NCBI GenBank assembly: GCA_022711435.1
Contig: JAKLFB010000003.1
Location: 1 to 64,000, forward strand
Direction of reading: 5' to 3'
Length of the DNA stretch: 64,000 nt
From: Verrucomicrobiota bacterium
Lineage (GTDB): Bacteria; Verrucomicrobiota; Verrucomicrobiia; Limisphaerales; UBA1319
The position numbers were made by a program, and so were the translations under genes. Below, piece after piece: positions 37,989 through 48,210 of this stretch. A model generated the notes under the pieces. That model made no database searches, was not told the DNA's origin, and saw only the letters and a list, made by a program, of their open reading frames with translations. Positions within the stretch are counted from its first letter, which is position 1; each line of letters begins with the position of its first letter.

Positions 37989-38032
37989 GATCGGAGGCGC
38001 TGCAGGGCCAAGGCTAAGGGTCTGTACAGATC

Positions 38033-38968
38033 CTAACGCCCCAGCAGTTCGTCCAGAAACCGCCGCGCTTTCCTGGCCTCGACGGCCAGCTTCGGCAGAT
38101 CGCCTTTCTCGAGGCACTCGATGACGAGCGGGCCGCGAGTGAAGCCGCCCCGCCGAAGACGCGCCATGACGGCCGCGAAGTTCACCTGGCCCGTGCCGGG
38201 GGTGACCATGACCTCCTTGGGCGGCCGGAAGTCCTTCACGCTCATACCGACCACAATCCCGTCCACGCCGGCGGCGTCTTCGACCGGATCCAGCTCCCCG
38301 TTCGAGTAATAGTAGATGTTGCCCGGATCATACCACAGGCCGAAGTTCTTCTTGCCGACTTTCTCGACGATCTTGCGGCACTGTGCGCCGGTGGCGTTCT
38401 GGCCGCCGTGGGGCTTGACGCTGAGGCCAATCTTCTTCGCGGCGGCGTAATCGCAAACTTCGGCCACGGCCTTGTAATAGTCATCGGCGATCCGCGGGTC
38501 GCCGGTGCCGCCGATCATGAGGTTGGCCGCGCCGCATGCGGCGCAGTTGTCGATGAGCCGCGTGAGGTCCTGGATGCCGGCTTCGAGCGACTTCGCGACG
38601 GCGAACCCGCCCCCCCAGAGCGACGGGACTTGAAGGCCGCGCTTCCTGCATTCTTCGCCGACGGCTCGGGCCTCGTCCACCGTCGTGGCAGCGGAGATCA
38701 CCAGGCCGGTCTTTGTGTTGGCGGTCATCAAGCCGGCATGCTTAAAGCCGGCTTCGGCGATCGCATCGAGCGCGACGCGCCAGTCGTATGCGCCCCACGG
38801 GCGCGTGTAGCACCCGATCTGCCACGGCCCGCCGAGTGTGGGCGTGGCACTCTTCTCGCCAGCGGCAGCCGCAACGGCGGCGGCGCCGATCGTGAGGCTG
38901 GATTCGAGAAATCGCCGGCGGGAGATGCCGGCTGGATTCTTTGGCCGTGTCGAACTGGCTGTGCTCAT
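38033..38968 (-). CDS. Tat-exported sugar phosphate isomerase/epimerase-like protein
   Basis: 311 residues with a twin-arginine signal (GISRRRFLESSLTIGAAAVAAAAG). The rest is an AP-endonuclease-2-type TIM barrel of the xylose isomerase-like group. Candidate metal ligands sit in SVKPHGGQNA (His), GLWYDPGNIYYY (Asp) and LVIECLEKGD (Glu). The start at 38968 was chosen because the nine residues before it add nothing. Proteins of this class in PVC bacteria are usually near oxidoreductases and act on sugars or inositol-like compounds. The exact reaction is unknown. Confidence 0.83.
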   Translation of the reverse strand: MSTASSTRPKNPAGISRRRFLESSLTIGAAAVAAAAGEKSATPTLGGPWQIGCYTRPWGAYDWRVALDAIAEAGFKHAGLMTANTKTGLVISAATTVDEARAVGEECRKRGLQVPSLWGGGFAVAKSLEAGIQDLTRLIDNCAACGAANLMIGGTGDPRIADDYYKAVAEVCDYAAAKKIGLSVKPHGGQNATGAQCRKIVEKVGKKNFGLWYDPGNIYYYSNGELDPVEDAAGVDGIVVGMSVKDFRPPKEVMVTPGTGQVNFAAVMARLRRGGFTRGPLVIECLEKGDLPKLAVEARKARRFLDELLGR

Positions 38969-39123
38969 AGCGCCATAGTGGCTCGATTCCTTCAAAAGCC
39001 AATTGCATTATTGCCACGCCGAACCGTCCGCCTTTCGCGGTTGCCAAGCATTCCGAGGGCATTACACTGCGCTTCATGGTGGAAATTATGAGATTTTCCA
39101 TTGGCTGGAGATCTCTCGAACCC

Positions 39124-42100
39124 ATGAAACGCCGTTTCTCGTATCTGGCGGGCTTGCTCGGTGCGTTCGTGCTCATCGCTCCCTCCCAAGCAGCCATCAC
39201 CCCACTGGTCAACCATGGCGACACATGGCTCTACCACAAGGGCACCAACCCGCCGCCATCGGACTGGAAGACGGCCGAGGACAACGCCCTCGATCCCTCC
39301 CAATGGTCCGCGGGAATGGGCGGGTTCGGCTTCGGCACCAGTCCGGCCGAGACCAATCACTGCAAGACCGTCCTGTTCGACAGCCCCGGCACGAGCGCGA
39401 CGAACTACACGACGATCTACATGCGGAAGACGTTCTCGATCTCGGATGCGCCGGCCGACGACGAGCATCTGTTTCTGCGGATGGATTTCGATGATGGCTA
39501 CATCGCGTGGCTGGACGGGGCTTACCTGGCGCATTTCAATGTCGACGGGGCCCCCGCCGAACCTGCGCACATCGACCGTGCCAATGCGAACCATGAATGC
39601 TCGACAGGGCAAGCCAGCAGCAGCCCGCGGCCGCCTCAGACCAACGACCTGGGGCTCGCGAGCAGCCTGCTTCCGCCCGGGGCCCACACGCTGGCGATCA
39701 TCGGGTTGAACGTGTCCAGGACCAGCACCGATTTCATCCAGGTGGCCGATCTCTACCTCGAGGCCGTCCGCCCGCCGCCTGCCATCACCAATGGCGTCGG
39801 CGGCGTCCTGGCGGCGGACACGACCTGGCGCGCCGCCAACGGCTATTACGCGGTGACCAGCAACATCATCGTGCCCAGCAACGCGACGCTCACCATCGAG
39901 CCGGGGGTCACGGTGTGCTCGCGTGCGGGTGTGGGCATCACGGTCCATGGCCGGCTGGTTGCCGAGGGCGCAACCAACCAGCCCATCACGTTCACCCGCT
40001 ACCCCGGCGATGCCAACTGGGAGCGAATCATGCTCGTCGAGGCCGCAGACAGCCGATTCCGCAACTGCATCTTCGAGTTTGCCAACTCGGCTGGAGACCA
40101 TAAGACGGCCTACTACGCGACCAACTGCGCTTACCCGATGAACGTCGCGCCCCGGAGCTATTACGAAGCCGTGGTGGCCCTGGCGTGCCGCGTGGAATTC
40201 GACGGCTGCATCTTCCGGAACCTGTACACCTCGGACGGCTCGCTTCCGGAGGGCGACGCGATCGGGATCTTCTCGGACGATCCGGTGCACCGGGGGCCGG
40301 CCTCGGCTTATGTCCGCGGCTGCCAGTTCCGCTACATCGGCCAGGGCGTTCACACACGATACGCCTACGCGCTGGTCGAGGGCTGCTATTTCGTGGGCAA
40401 GACCGGCGACAACGACGACGTCGAGATGTATGGAGAAAGCACCCTGTACGGCCTGCCGTCGCCGGAGGTCCGCGGCAATTTCTTCGATATCCCATGCCAC
40501 GACGACCGGATCCATCCCACGCGCTGTTCGGCGATCATCCGCGACAACGTCATCTACGGCGACCCGAACGATGGCGATCACTGCATCGTGCTGCGCGACA
40601 CGTGCTGTCCGATCGTCTACAACAACGTCATGTTCAACTCTCCTAACGGGGGGATCGCCATCCAAAACGGCTGCGATGCTCTCATCGCCAACAACACGTT
40701 CTACGGCATCGATTTGGCGATCAAGCTCTTCGACCACCAGAGCCGGATCGGCTACCCGTACTGCCTGTCGGCCATGAGCGGCCGCGCCACCGTTGTCCAG
40801 TGCATCGTCTGGAACGGCGACAGCGCCATTGACGTGTCCGGCTCGTCGGGCATGCCGTTCACGACGTTCCAAGTCGACGTCTCCTACTGCGATTTCCAGG
40901 GCGGCACCAACAGCCTCAAGACCGGCTCGAATCGCAACTATGCCGTCACCTGGGGGCCGGGCATGATCAGCGCCGATCCGCTCTTGCTCGACGGCGCCAA
41001 TAGGGACGCCCGGCTCGCCGCCCCATCCCCGTGCATCGATGCCGGGTTGGAGCGTCTCGGCGTCTACGTCACCACGAACACGCTCTTCGAGGGAACCAAC
41101 CGCATCACTTACGCTGTCACCAATGACCTGAGCCTCTTTGTCACCCGCGATCTCGATGGCATGCCGCGCCCTCTGGACGGCGATGCCGACGGACAGTCGC
41201 GCCATGACCTGGGCGCTTTCGAGGCCCTGCATCCCGCGGCCGATTCGAACCACGACGGCATACCGGATGTCTGGTGCCAGCGCTACGGCCTCAACCCCAT
41301 CGCGCCTGAGGTGGCTTGGGCAGATCCGGATCGCGACTTCCAGAGCACGTTGCGAGAATACCTCGCCGGCACGGACCCCACGAATGGGACTTCGTATGCG
41401 GTCTTCCCCTTGCCGTTCGGGATCGACGCGGCCGGCCGGGACTGGATGATCCGCTGGTCGAATGCATCGCCGGCGGGGGTGGTGAGCCTTCTCACATCGA
41501 CGAGTGTTTTCGGTCCGTGGCAGCCGCGGGAGAACCACTTCACGACCCAGCCAGCCGGGCAGGCACGGCTGAGCCAGGGATCGGAGACGTTGTTCTGCAA
41601 GCTGCTGGCCGTGGATCTGTCGACCAACACGCCCCGGCATTTCACCAATCTGATCGAGTCTTATGGGATCCTGGAGACTGTGGCGGGCCGCGGGCTGTCC
41701 AATGACGACGAGAGCCAGTGGCAGCCGAGCTACGAGGGTGAGTGGGCGACGAACGTGTGCCTTTCCAGGCCGCACAACGCCTTCGGGGATTCGAGGGGCA
41801 ACGTGCTGATCGTGGACCAGCGCAGCTCTTCGGTCTTGCGAGTGACGCCCGAGGGCAGGCTCTACACACATGCCGGGACCCACATCGCCGGATTCAACGG
41901 CGATGGCCCGGGCGCCGCCACCAACCTGCACCTCAACAATCCCAACGGCGGATGGATGGGGTCCAACGATGTGCTCTACGTGCTGGATACCGACAATGCG
42001 AAAGTCCGGCGGATCACCCCGGACGGAGTCATGACCACCCTGTTCACCGCGGCGGATCCGATGGGCGACGGACGGGCCCTCTGGGTCCCGAGCGACGAGT

Positions 42101-42657
42101 CGGCGGCCTATTTCGGCTCCGGGGGCACCGCCACCAACCTCTACCAGTGGTCCCGTTCGAGCGGGGCGATCCGCTTGGTTCGAGACGGCTTCAAAGAGCT
42201 GGGCAACATCGTCGGCGACGAGCGCACCGGGGATCTCTTCATCAGCGACCGGGGCGCCAACCGGGTCTATCGCTTGAGCGCCGACAACACCCTGACGCCG
42301 ATCGCTGGCAACGGCACGCAGTCCGGGGGCGGGGATGGCTTCCCCGCGCTGCAGACGGGCTTGATCCACCCGCGCGGCATTTGGTTTTTGCCGAACGGCG
42401 GCTTCTTCACCTGCGAGCACAGCCCGGGAAACCGGATTTGGTACATCGATCCGGCTGGGATCATCCACCGTTGGATCAATGGCAGCGACGCGAACAACTT
42501 CAGGATGGGCGACGGCCAGTGGTTCTACGCCGATCCCTCCGTGGCAAAGGTGTCCCGGGTGCGGGCGGTCAACACCGATCCTTTCGGCAACCTGATCATC
42601 ACCGAGAGCAACTACGGCTATGTGCGGCGCATCCGGTTCCAGCGGATGAATCCGTAA
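39124..42657 (+). CDS. Large secreted beta-helix and NHL-propeller protein
   Basis: 1177 residues with a Sec signal (YLAGLLGAFVLIAPSQAA; start at 39124 rather than 39076). Residues ~25-220 form an N-terminal beta domain. About 235-690 are a right-handed beta helix (LTIEPGVTVCSRAGVGITVHG, EGCYFVGKTGDNDD, PIVYNNVMFNS, ALIANNTFYGIDLAI). A calcium-loop-like segment (DSNHDGIPDVWCQRYGL) follows near 720. The last ~320 residues are NHL-like propeller repeats (HNAFGDSRGNVLIVDQRSSSVLRV, LYVLDTDNAKVRRITPDG, GDLFISDRGANRVYRL). It is probably a carbohydrate-binding or lyase-like surface protein; no catalytic residues can be assigned. An antisense open frame of over 1300 codons is a GC-rich shadow. Confidence 0.78.
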   Translation: MKRRFSYLAGLLGAFVLIAPSQAAITPLVNHGDTWLYHKGTNPPPSDWKTAEDNALDPSQWSAGMGGFGFGTSPAETNHCKTVLFDSPGTSATNYTTIYMRKTFSISDAPADDEHLFLRMDFDDGYIAWLDGAYLAHFNVDGAPAEPAHIDRANANHECSTGQASSSPRPPQTNDLGLASSLLPPGAHTLAIIGLNVSRTSTDFIQVADLYLEAVRPPPAITNGVGGVLAADTTWRAANGYYAVTSNIIVPSNATLTIEPGVTVCSRAGVGITVHGRLVAEGATNQPITFTRYPGDANWERIMLVEAADSRFRNCIFEFANSAGDHKTAYYATNCAYPMNVAPRSYYEAVVALACRVEFDGCIFRNLYTSDGSLPEGDAIGIFSDDPVHRGPASAYVRGCQFRYIGQGVHTRYAYALVEGCYFVGKTGDNDDVEMYGESTLYGLPSPEVRGNFFDIPCHDDRIHPTRCSAIIRDNVIYGDPNDGDHCIVLRDTCCPIVYNNVMFNSPNGGIAIQNGCDALIANNTFYGIDLAIKLFDHQSRIGYPYCLSAMSGRATVVQCIVWNGDSAIDVSGSSGMPFTTFQVDVSYCDFQGGTNSLKTGSNRNYAVTWGPGMISADPLLLDGANRDARLAAPSPCIDAGLERLGVYVTTNTLFEGTNRITYAVTNDLSLFVTRDLDGMPRPLDGDADGQSRHDLGAFEALHPAADSNHDGIPDVWCQRYGLNPIAPEVAWADPDRDFQSTLREYLAGTDPTNGTSYAVFPLPFGIDAAGRDWMIRWSNASPAGVVSLLTSTSVFGPWQPRENHFTTQPAGQARLSQGSETLFCKLLAVDLSTNTPRHFTNLIESYGILETVAGRGLSNDDESQWQPSYEGEWATNVCLSRPHNAFGDSRGNVLIVDQRSSSVLRVTPEGRLYTHAGTHIAGFNGDGPGAATNLHLNNPNGGWMGSNDVLYVLDTDNAKVRRITPDGVMTTLFTAADPMGDGRALWVPSDESAAYFGSGGTATNLYQWSRSSGAIRLVRDGFKELGNIVGDERTGDLFISDRGANRVYRLSADNTLTPIAGNGTQSGGGDGFPALQTGLIHPRGIWFLPNGGFFTCEHSPGNRIWYIDPAGIIHRWINGSDANNFRMGDGQWFYADPSVAKVSRVRAVNTDPFGNLIITESNYGYVRRIRFQRMNP

Positions 42658-42700
42658 CGGGCGCCAGCTTTGGATACAAACCAACGACGTTCTGCAAAAT

Positions 42701-44308
42701 ATGAGTGCTGATTCGAGCCGGCTGTTGGGGCGCCGGCATTTTATCAAGTCGATGCTGGCGCTGAGCGCGGCTGGGCTGGAGGTCTCCGGGTTCGTCCGGG
42801 CTGCGGCTGCGCCCGCGTCCGACCCGGCGCGCTCGCTTGGCCTGGGCTGGACGCGCAAGCTGCGCTGGGACCTCGTGGCGGACATCACCCGCATGCCGGG
42901 CCACGGCGATTTCTGGGACGAACGACTGGAGCAGGCGCAACAGAGGATCGGCGCGCAGGGCGGGGGGGTGGTGTTCTTTCCCGCGGGCGAGTACCGGTTC
43001 CGCGGCGACATCCGGCTGCGTGATGGCATCATCCTGCGCGGGGCCGAGCCGCCGGAGGGTGCGGCCGCGCTCGACGACAGCTTTTCACCGCCGTCGAGAC
43101 TGGAGTTCCCGAAGTATGCGCCCCTCTTCACGGGGAGCGGCGCGCCGGTCGAAGGCGCGTTCCGGGGGATCGTGCTTGAGGATCCGGCTGCGGCCGCGAA
43201 CTGCGGCGTGGTGCATCTCGCGCTGAACCGCGGATATATCGCGCTCGGCGAGGGTCCCGATCACCGATGCGGCGCGAATCGCCTCGTGTATGGCTGCACG
43301 CTGCGGAATGCGGCCGGTGTGATGGCCGAGGTCCCCAGCGCGCAGTCGAGCCAGCCCGCCTGGCTCCGCTACACGCACAAGTTCCGAAGCGCCATTCGCG
43401 TTCATGCCTCCGAGAACGCGCTGGTTGCCAACAACCGCATCCCCCGAAGCGGGGACGACAACTTCGTCATGCGGGAATACCCGCTGCTCGATCGCCGAAA
43501 GGAGATCGTCCGGTTCGACGTCGAGTTCGACTACGACAACCGCCCAGGGATCTACGTCAACCATCACTGCATTGGCGGTGCGGGCGGGAGTGGCGACGAC
43601 GGCACGCCCGAGACCCATCCATGGGGCTTCCGGAAGGGGGCGGTGATCTGCGGCAACTACGTTTTCAACACCGGGCGATGCGCCATCGGATTCAGCGGCG
43701 ATGGCGTGATTTGCCGCGGCAACGTCATCCGCTTCGCCCGGGGCCTGGTGCGCCCCACTGTCACCGGAGTGCACTGCAGCTACGGATCATCCACGAACGA
43801 CAACCGCGCGCTCGAGATGCGCGGCTGGCGCTGGATCGTCGAGGACAACGATTACGAAGTCTTCAGCAACCTCTGTTCGGACAAGGTCTATCGGATCAAC
43901 GATGGCGAGGGCCTGATGCACGAGGACCACTGCAACTCGACCATCCTCGACAGCCGACTCGTCCGCAATCGCGGCAACAGCTATCTGTCTCTCTTCCACG
44001 TCGGCCAGATCGACGGCCTGCACGTGGAAGGCAACGACATCTCGACTCCGGGCAACATATCCGACATCTACGTCTGCGCGCCGCGGCACAAGAAGCCGGG
44101 CGATTTCCCCATCCGCCGGGTGGCGATCCTGAGCAATACGACCCGCAGCAACGGCATCCGCGTGATGGGCTGGCCCGCGGAGCGGGTGGTGGTTCGGGCC
44201 AACCGGCATGCCGGTCCAAAACCTGGCAAGATCCTCAACGAGGCCGGCGCTGAACTCGCCGACAATGCGAACTACGAGGTCAGCACGATCGCCCGGAAGA
44301 ATTCCTGA
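42701..44308 (+). CDS. Tat-exported right-handed beta-helix protein
   Basis: 535 residues. A twin-arginine signal (LLGRRHFIKSMLALSAAG) is followed by a pectate-lyase-type helix: an entry segment GGGVVFFPAGEYRFRGDIRLRDGI near 85-108 and later rungs (ALVANNRIPRSGDDNF, VICGNYVFNTGRCAIGFSGDG, CRGNVIRFARGLV, STILDSRLVRNRGNSYLSLF). It starts 43 bp after the previous beta-helix gene, so they may be co-expressed. Probably polysaccharide lyase or hydrolase-like; no family-specific catalytic set is visible. Confidence 0.75.
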   Translation: MSADSSRLLGRRHFIKSMLALSAAGLEVSGFVRAAAAPASDPARSLGLGWTRKLRWDLVADITRMPGHGDFWDERLEQAQQRIGAQGGGVVFFPAGEYRFRGDIRLRDGIILRGAEPPEGAAALDDSFSPPSRLEFPKYAPLFTGSGAPVEGAFRGIVLEDPAAAANCGVVHLALNRGYIALGEGPDHRCGANRLVYGCTLRNAAGVMAEVPSAQSSQPAWLRYTHKFRSAIRVHASENALVANNRIPRSGDDNFVMREYPLLDRRKEIVRFDVEFDYDNRPGIYVNHHCIGGAGGSGDDGTPETHPWGFRKGAVICGNYVFNTGRCAIGFSGDGVICRGNVIRFARGLVRPTVTGVHCSYGSSTNDNRALEMRGWRWIVEDNDYEVFSNLCSDKVYRINDGEGLMHEDHCNSTILDSRLVRNRGNSYLSLFHVGQIDGLHVEGNDISTPGNISDIYVCAPRHKKPGDFPIRRVAILSNTTRSNGIRVMGWPAERVVVRANRHAGPKPGKILNEAGAELADNANYEVSTIARKNS

Positions 44309-44499
44309 GCAACGATTCACAGCGAGGCGGTGAAGCGATCAAATAACGAACCTGTCACTTTATCGGCGCCTCCGGTGCGAATTCGCCTCCTTGCATCGGC
44401 GACTAATCCAGAACGATCCACGGCTGGGGCGAGCCCTCCTTGCTACTTGCGCGAATGAGCCGCTTGACATTGCCGCAAGGCGCGGCATGCAATGATTGC

Positions 44500-45018
44500 A
44501 TGCGCATTTTCATGGGGTTGGCGGCCGTGGCGCTTTTCGCGCTGGCGGGTTCGGCGGGTGAATGGAAGCTCGTTTGGTCCGCCATCTGGATCCTAGGCGC
44601 CAATATTCGCGAGGCCGGTTGGCCGGCCTGTGGGGAGATCGATATCATGGAATACGTTGGCCACGATCCCGGCGTGGTCCATGCCAACGTCCATACCCGC
44701 GGCTACAACCATGCCCGGGGCACTGGCCGGGGCGCCTGGACGCGCGTTCCGGACGCGGAGAAGACCTTCCATGTCTACGCCGTGGAATGGACGCCGGAAA
44801 AGCTCGATTTCTTTATGGACGACACGAAGTATTTCACCCTCGACAACGACAAGACGGGGCTGGACTCGTGGCCTTTCGACGCGCCTCAGTACCTGATCCT
44901 GAACCTGGCGATCGGGGGCGCGTGGGGTGGCCAGCAGGGGATCGATGACGCGATCTTTCCCCAGCGCTTTATCATCGATTTTGTCCGCGTCTATCAGCGT
45001 CCCGGTGCGGGCGGATGA
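44500..45018 (+). CDS. GH16-like protein with an internal deletion
   Basis: 172 residues. The signal (MGLAAVALFALAGSAG) leads into EWKLVW, the usual opening of GH16 proteins (normally followed by SDEF). Here the next residues are already SAIWILG, which normally lie 80-100 residues later. The GH16 active site GEIDIMEYVG with its ExDxxE set is intact, and the C-terminal half (FHVYAVEWTPEKLDFFMDD, LILNLAIGGAWGG, VDFVRVYQ in form) is normal. I infer an in-frame deletion that removed the N-terminal strands. Activity on beta-glucans or galactans is therefore doubtful. A TTGACA occurs at 44464-44469, possibly a promoter. Confidence 0.75.
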   Translation: MRIFMGLAAVALFALAGSAGEWKLVWSAIWILGANIREAGWPACGEIDIMEYVGHDPGVVHANVHTRGYNHARGTGRGAWTRVPDAEKTFHVYAVEWTPEKLDFFMDDTKYFTLDNDKTGLDSWPFDAPQYLILNLAIGGAWGGQQGIDDAIFPQRFIIDFVRVYQRPGAGG

Positions 45019-45081
45019 TCAGTCGCCAGGCCCGGATTCCAGGCGGGTTGACATGCTGTTCGAGGGAAAGGATTCAATAAA

Positions 45082-47955
45082 ATGAAGCACAAACATTTGC
45101 CGAATGGCCGGCTGCGCGCCAGGCTGTGCGTCCATGCGGCTCTTGCGGGCGCCCTGCTGGCGGCACTGGGAGCGCGGCTGGCGGGCGCCAGCGAATGGAT
45201 CGCACATTCGGCTGGCAAGGCCGATGTTGTCGTGAGCCATTCGGGAGCGGATTACCTCCGTTTTAGCACGGCCGTCTGGGGGCCGAACTGGTCCTGGTCC
45301 GGCATCCAAGGCAACGTCCGCGGCGACCGCGGCGCCACGGCGGGCACGCTGAGCGCAACCGTTGGCAGCGCGCCCCTTCGATTGGGCTTTCGGGCCAGTC
45401 AGACAGCGCCAGACCGGCTGGAGCTGAGCTATGAGCTGACGGCGGAAAGGGACGCGCAGCTGACGATGTTCGCGGTCACGATCGAGCCCGGCAAGGCGTT
45501 CGACGGCCGGGACGTGATCGCAGAATCGGAGACCCACGAGACAGCCCTGCGCTGTCCATTCGGCATACGCGTGATTGGGGAGCAGATCCGCGCATTGAGG
45601 TGGACGGATGCTGCGGGCGGCCGGATGACGATGCGCTTCGATCCGCCGTGCGAGATGGCGGCGGACGGATCATTGCGGATCCTCCTGGCCAAGGACAGGC
45701 TGGCGGCGGGTGTGGCTCGCCGGCTGTCGGTGACGGTGGAGTTGCCGGAGCCGGCCGACTGGTTTGCGAGCGTGGCGGAGCTGCCGGATGCGGACGGGAT
45801 CGAGACCTGGTACCCGTGGAGCGCCACGGGCGATGGGCCCGACAGCGTTCTCAGCATGGCCGACTGGCTGGACAAGCCCGCGGGCAAGCACGGCCGGATT
45901 CGGAGCCAGGGCGATCAAATTGTCTACAACGGAAAGCCGATCAAGCTGTGGGGGCTGAACCTCTGTTACGCCGCCTGCGCCCCCGAGAAAGCAACGGCCG
46001 ATCAGCGCGCCGAGTTCTATCCCCGCTATGGCATCAACGCCGTCCGCCTTCACAAGTTCGCCGATGGCGCGGGCTGGAGTGGGATCCAGTCCAAGGAAAG
46101 CGCTGCCGAGTATGATCCCGCCGGGCTGGACCGGATGGATTACCAGGTTGCCCAATTCAAGAAGGCAGGCATCTACACCAAGCTGTCGGCGCACTTTGGG
46201 GCCATCAAGCTTGGGCCTGCCGACCGGCGCGATGTGCCGTTCCTCGACGAGTTCGGCCGCTTCGAGGGCGATCGCGGCAACCGCGTGACCGCACCTCACA
46301 GCGCGTTCTTCTACTCGCCCGAGCTGCAGAAGCTCCACATCCGTCAGATCGTCAACCTGCTCGAGCATCGGAATCCGCACACGGGCTTGCGGTATGCCGA
46401 GGATCCGGCGATCTGCGTGCTGGAGATCATCAACGAGCAGAGCGCGCTGTTCTTCACATCCATGGCCCCGCTTCGGCAGAGCGCGACGCTGCGCAGGCAG
46501 GTGGGGGAGCTGTTCTCGGCCTGGCTCGGGAAGAGATACAGCGATCACGGCGGCCTGGTCAAAGCCTGGGGCGCAAGGGCGCTGGACGGGTTCGAGAAGG
46601 ACGGTTTTCCGGCGGGCGAGCACCTGGACAAAAAGAACGTGCTTCCCCTGGGGAACCCTTGGTATTGGGATCCGGATCAGCTGGCGGGCTCGCAGTCGTT
46701 CCGGAGCCGGCGACTGCTGGACACCCTCGAGTTTCTCTACGAGCTGCAGTGCGAGGCCTATGATCGGTATGCCGCGGCGGTGCGCCAGGCCGGTTACGAC
46801 GGCGAGATCATCGGATCGAACTGGCAGGCCGGGCGCGCTTTCAGCCATTACGCCAACCTGCACAGCGACGCTCGCGCCGGATGGATCGATCGGCACAACT
46901 ACTTCGGCGGAGGCCGGGGCGGCGCCGGCAAGTTCAACGCCGCGTCCATGCTCGCCCGCGCCGGATCGGGTTCGCTCAGCTCGGGGCTGCAGCAGGTGGA
47001 TGGCCGGCCATTCTCGCTCAGCGAGTGGATCCACGTGTTCCCGAGCGAGTGGGGCGTGGAAGGTCCCGCGATTGTGGGCGCCTATGGCATGGGCCTGCAG
47101 GGCTGGGACGCGTCGTTCATGTTCCAGAACGGCGACCGCGCTGCGTTCAGCAGCCAGTTGGGCGGCAGCGCATGGGACGTGGCGGCGCCGCAAGTCCTCG
47201 GGGCATTCCCGGCGGTTGCGCGCCAGGTCCTGCGCGGCGACGTGCGGCAGGCCGAGATCGCCGCTGTCCGAGACGTGCATGTGCCTTCCCTCTTCCAGGG
47301 CCGTCTCGGATTCGATGATGCGGTCCGGCAGGGATACGACGACAAAGAGTTCGACAGCAGCGCGGCGCCGGCGGCCGCCCTCGCGGCGGTGCGATGCGTG
47401 GTCCGGTTTACAAGCCAGCCCGGGGAGACGCCCGCATTCGACTTGCGGCCGTTTCAGCAAGACGGCTGGATTCTCTCCTCGACCAAACAGCTGCGATGGA
47501 AAGAGGGCGGGGCCAGCCCGAAGAGCGGCTTCTTCACGATCGACACCGACGGCACCCAGGCGGTGGTCGGGTTCGCTCGAGGCCAGGCGTGCCGCCTGGG
47601 CCAGGTCACCATCACGCCCCAATCGGAGTTTGCGGCGATCTACGTGACGGCGCCCGATCCGGGCGGCGCCATCGCCGCCTCGGGCCGCCTCCTTGTCATG
47701 GCCATGGCCCGCGCCCGCAACACCGGAATGAAATTCAGCGCGAGCGGGGACGAGCTGCTCGACAAGGGCAAAGGCCCCATCCTGATGGAGCCGGTCCGCG
47801 CCACGATCGCCTTCGGAGGCCGGCGGGTGGTCGAGGTCCGGTTGCTCGACCACGACGGGCGGCGGACCGGCCGATCCGTGCCCGTTTCGGACAGCCAGTT
47901 TGCCGTGGATGGCATCCGCGACCGAACGCCCTACTATGAGCTTTTGATGAACTAG
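45082..47955 (+). CDS. Secreted clan GH-A glycoside hydrolase
   Basis: 957 residues with an N-terminal signal after a basic stretch (AALAGALLAALGARLAGA). Residues ~38-255 are a beta-sandwich with no clear family. About 280-690 form a TIM barrel: GKPIKLWGLNLCYA, YGINAVRLHKFADG, acid/base candidate in VLEIINEQSALF (~449) and nucleophile candidate in FSLSEWIHVFPSEWG (~647-660). The remainder is a beta-rich domain. The layout recalls large GH5/GH42/GH86-like enzymes, but no family can be named safely. Probably degrades a plant or algal polysaccharide outside the cell, like its neighbours. Confidence 0.78.
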   Translation: MKHKHLPNGRLRARLCVHAALAGALLAALGARLAGASEWIAHSAGKADVVVSHSGADYLRFSTAVWGPNWSWSGIQGNVRGDRGATAGTLSATVGSAPLRLGFRASQTAPDRLELSYELTAERDAQLTMFAVTIEPGKAFDGRDVIAESETHETALRCPFGIRVIGEQIRALRWTDAAGGRMTMRFDPPCEMAADGSLRILLAKDRLAAGVARRLSVTVELPEPADWFASVAELPDADGIETWYPWSATGDGPDSVLSMADWLDKPAGKHGRIRSQGDQIVYNGKPIKLWGLNLCYAACAPEKATADQRAEFYPRYGINAVRLHKFADGAGWSGIQSKESAAEYDPAGLDRMDYQVAQFKKAGIYTKLSAHFGAIKLGPADRRDVPFLDEFGRFEGDRGNRVTAPHSAFFYSPELQKLHIRQIVNLLEHRNPHTGLRYAEDPAICVLEIINEQSALFFTSMAPLRQSATLRRQVGELFSAWLGKRYSDHGGLVKAWGARALDGFEKDGFPAGEHLDKKNVLPLGNPWYWDPDQLAGSQSFRSRRLLDTLEFLYELQCEAYDRYAAAVRQAGYDGEIIGSNWQAGRAFSHYANLHSDARAGWIDRHNYFGGGRGGAGKFNAASMLARAGSGSLSSGLQQVDGRPFSLSEWIHVFPSEWGVEGPAIVGAYGMGLQGWDASFMFQNGDRAAFSSQLGGSAWDVAAPQVLGAFPAVARQVLRGDVRQAEIAAVRDVHVPSLFQGRLGFDDAVRQGYDDKEFDSSAAPAAALAAVRCVVRFTSQPGETPAFDLRPFQQDGWILSSTKQLRWKEGGASPKSGFFTIDTDGTQAVVGFARGQACRLGQVTITPQSEFAAIYVTAPDPGGAIAASGRLLVMAMARARNTGMKFSASGDELLDKGKGPILMEPVRATIAFGGRRVVEVRLLDHDGRRTGRSVPVSDSQFAVDGIRDRTPYYELLMN

Positions 47956-47981
47956 CTTGCGAACGCTCGCGACGGTGTTGG

Positions 47982-48155
47982 TCAGCGCGACGCCCTGCCC
48001 AGGAGATACCAGAACAGCATCAGCGCCGTGAGCGACAAGACCGCCACCGGCATGCCCTCGCGCAGGATCCACTCGCGCGGGTCCTCGATTCGGCCTCTGC
48101 AGCTCCGCCAGTAGATGACGAAAATGAGCGCCCAGAATGCCAGCACGTATTTCAT
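47982..48155 (-). CDS. Small two-helix membrane protein
   Basis: 57 residues from the ATG at 48155: YVLAFWALIFVIYW and VAVLSLTALMLFWYLLG are two transmembrane segments separated by a charged loop (RSCRGRIEDPREWILREG). It ends 26 bp from the stop of the convergent glycosidase and lies 55 bp downstream of the giant repeat protein on the same strand. Function unknown. It is short but the hydrophobic pattern is unlikely by chance. Confidence 0.55.
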   Translation of the reverse strand: MKYVLAFWALIFVIYWRSCRGRIEDPREWILREGMPVAVLSLTALMLFWYLLGRASR

Positions 48156-48210
48156 CCGTGCATCACTCGCGGCGCCACGCGCCGGCTCCGCATCCAACGA
48201 ATGCAGATCT

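Noticed and set aside
38992..43131. Antisense open frame of 1379 codons
   Set aside because: It lies opposite the beta-helix/propeller gene and the start of the next one. Composition is typical of a GC-rich shadow (Arg, Val, Gly, Asp rich), with no domain.
44340..44440. Possible tRNA-like segment (GGTGCGAATTC)
   Set aside because: No acceptor stem, anticodon arm or CCA-proximal pairing could be built around it.
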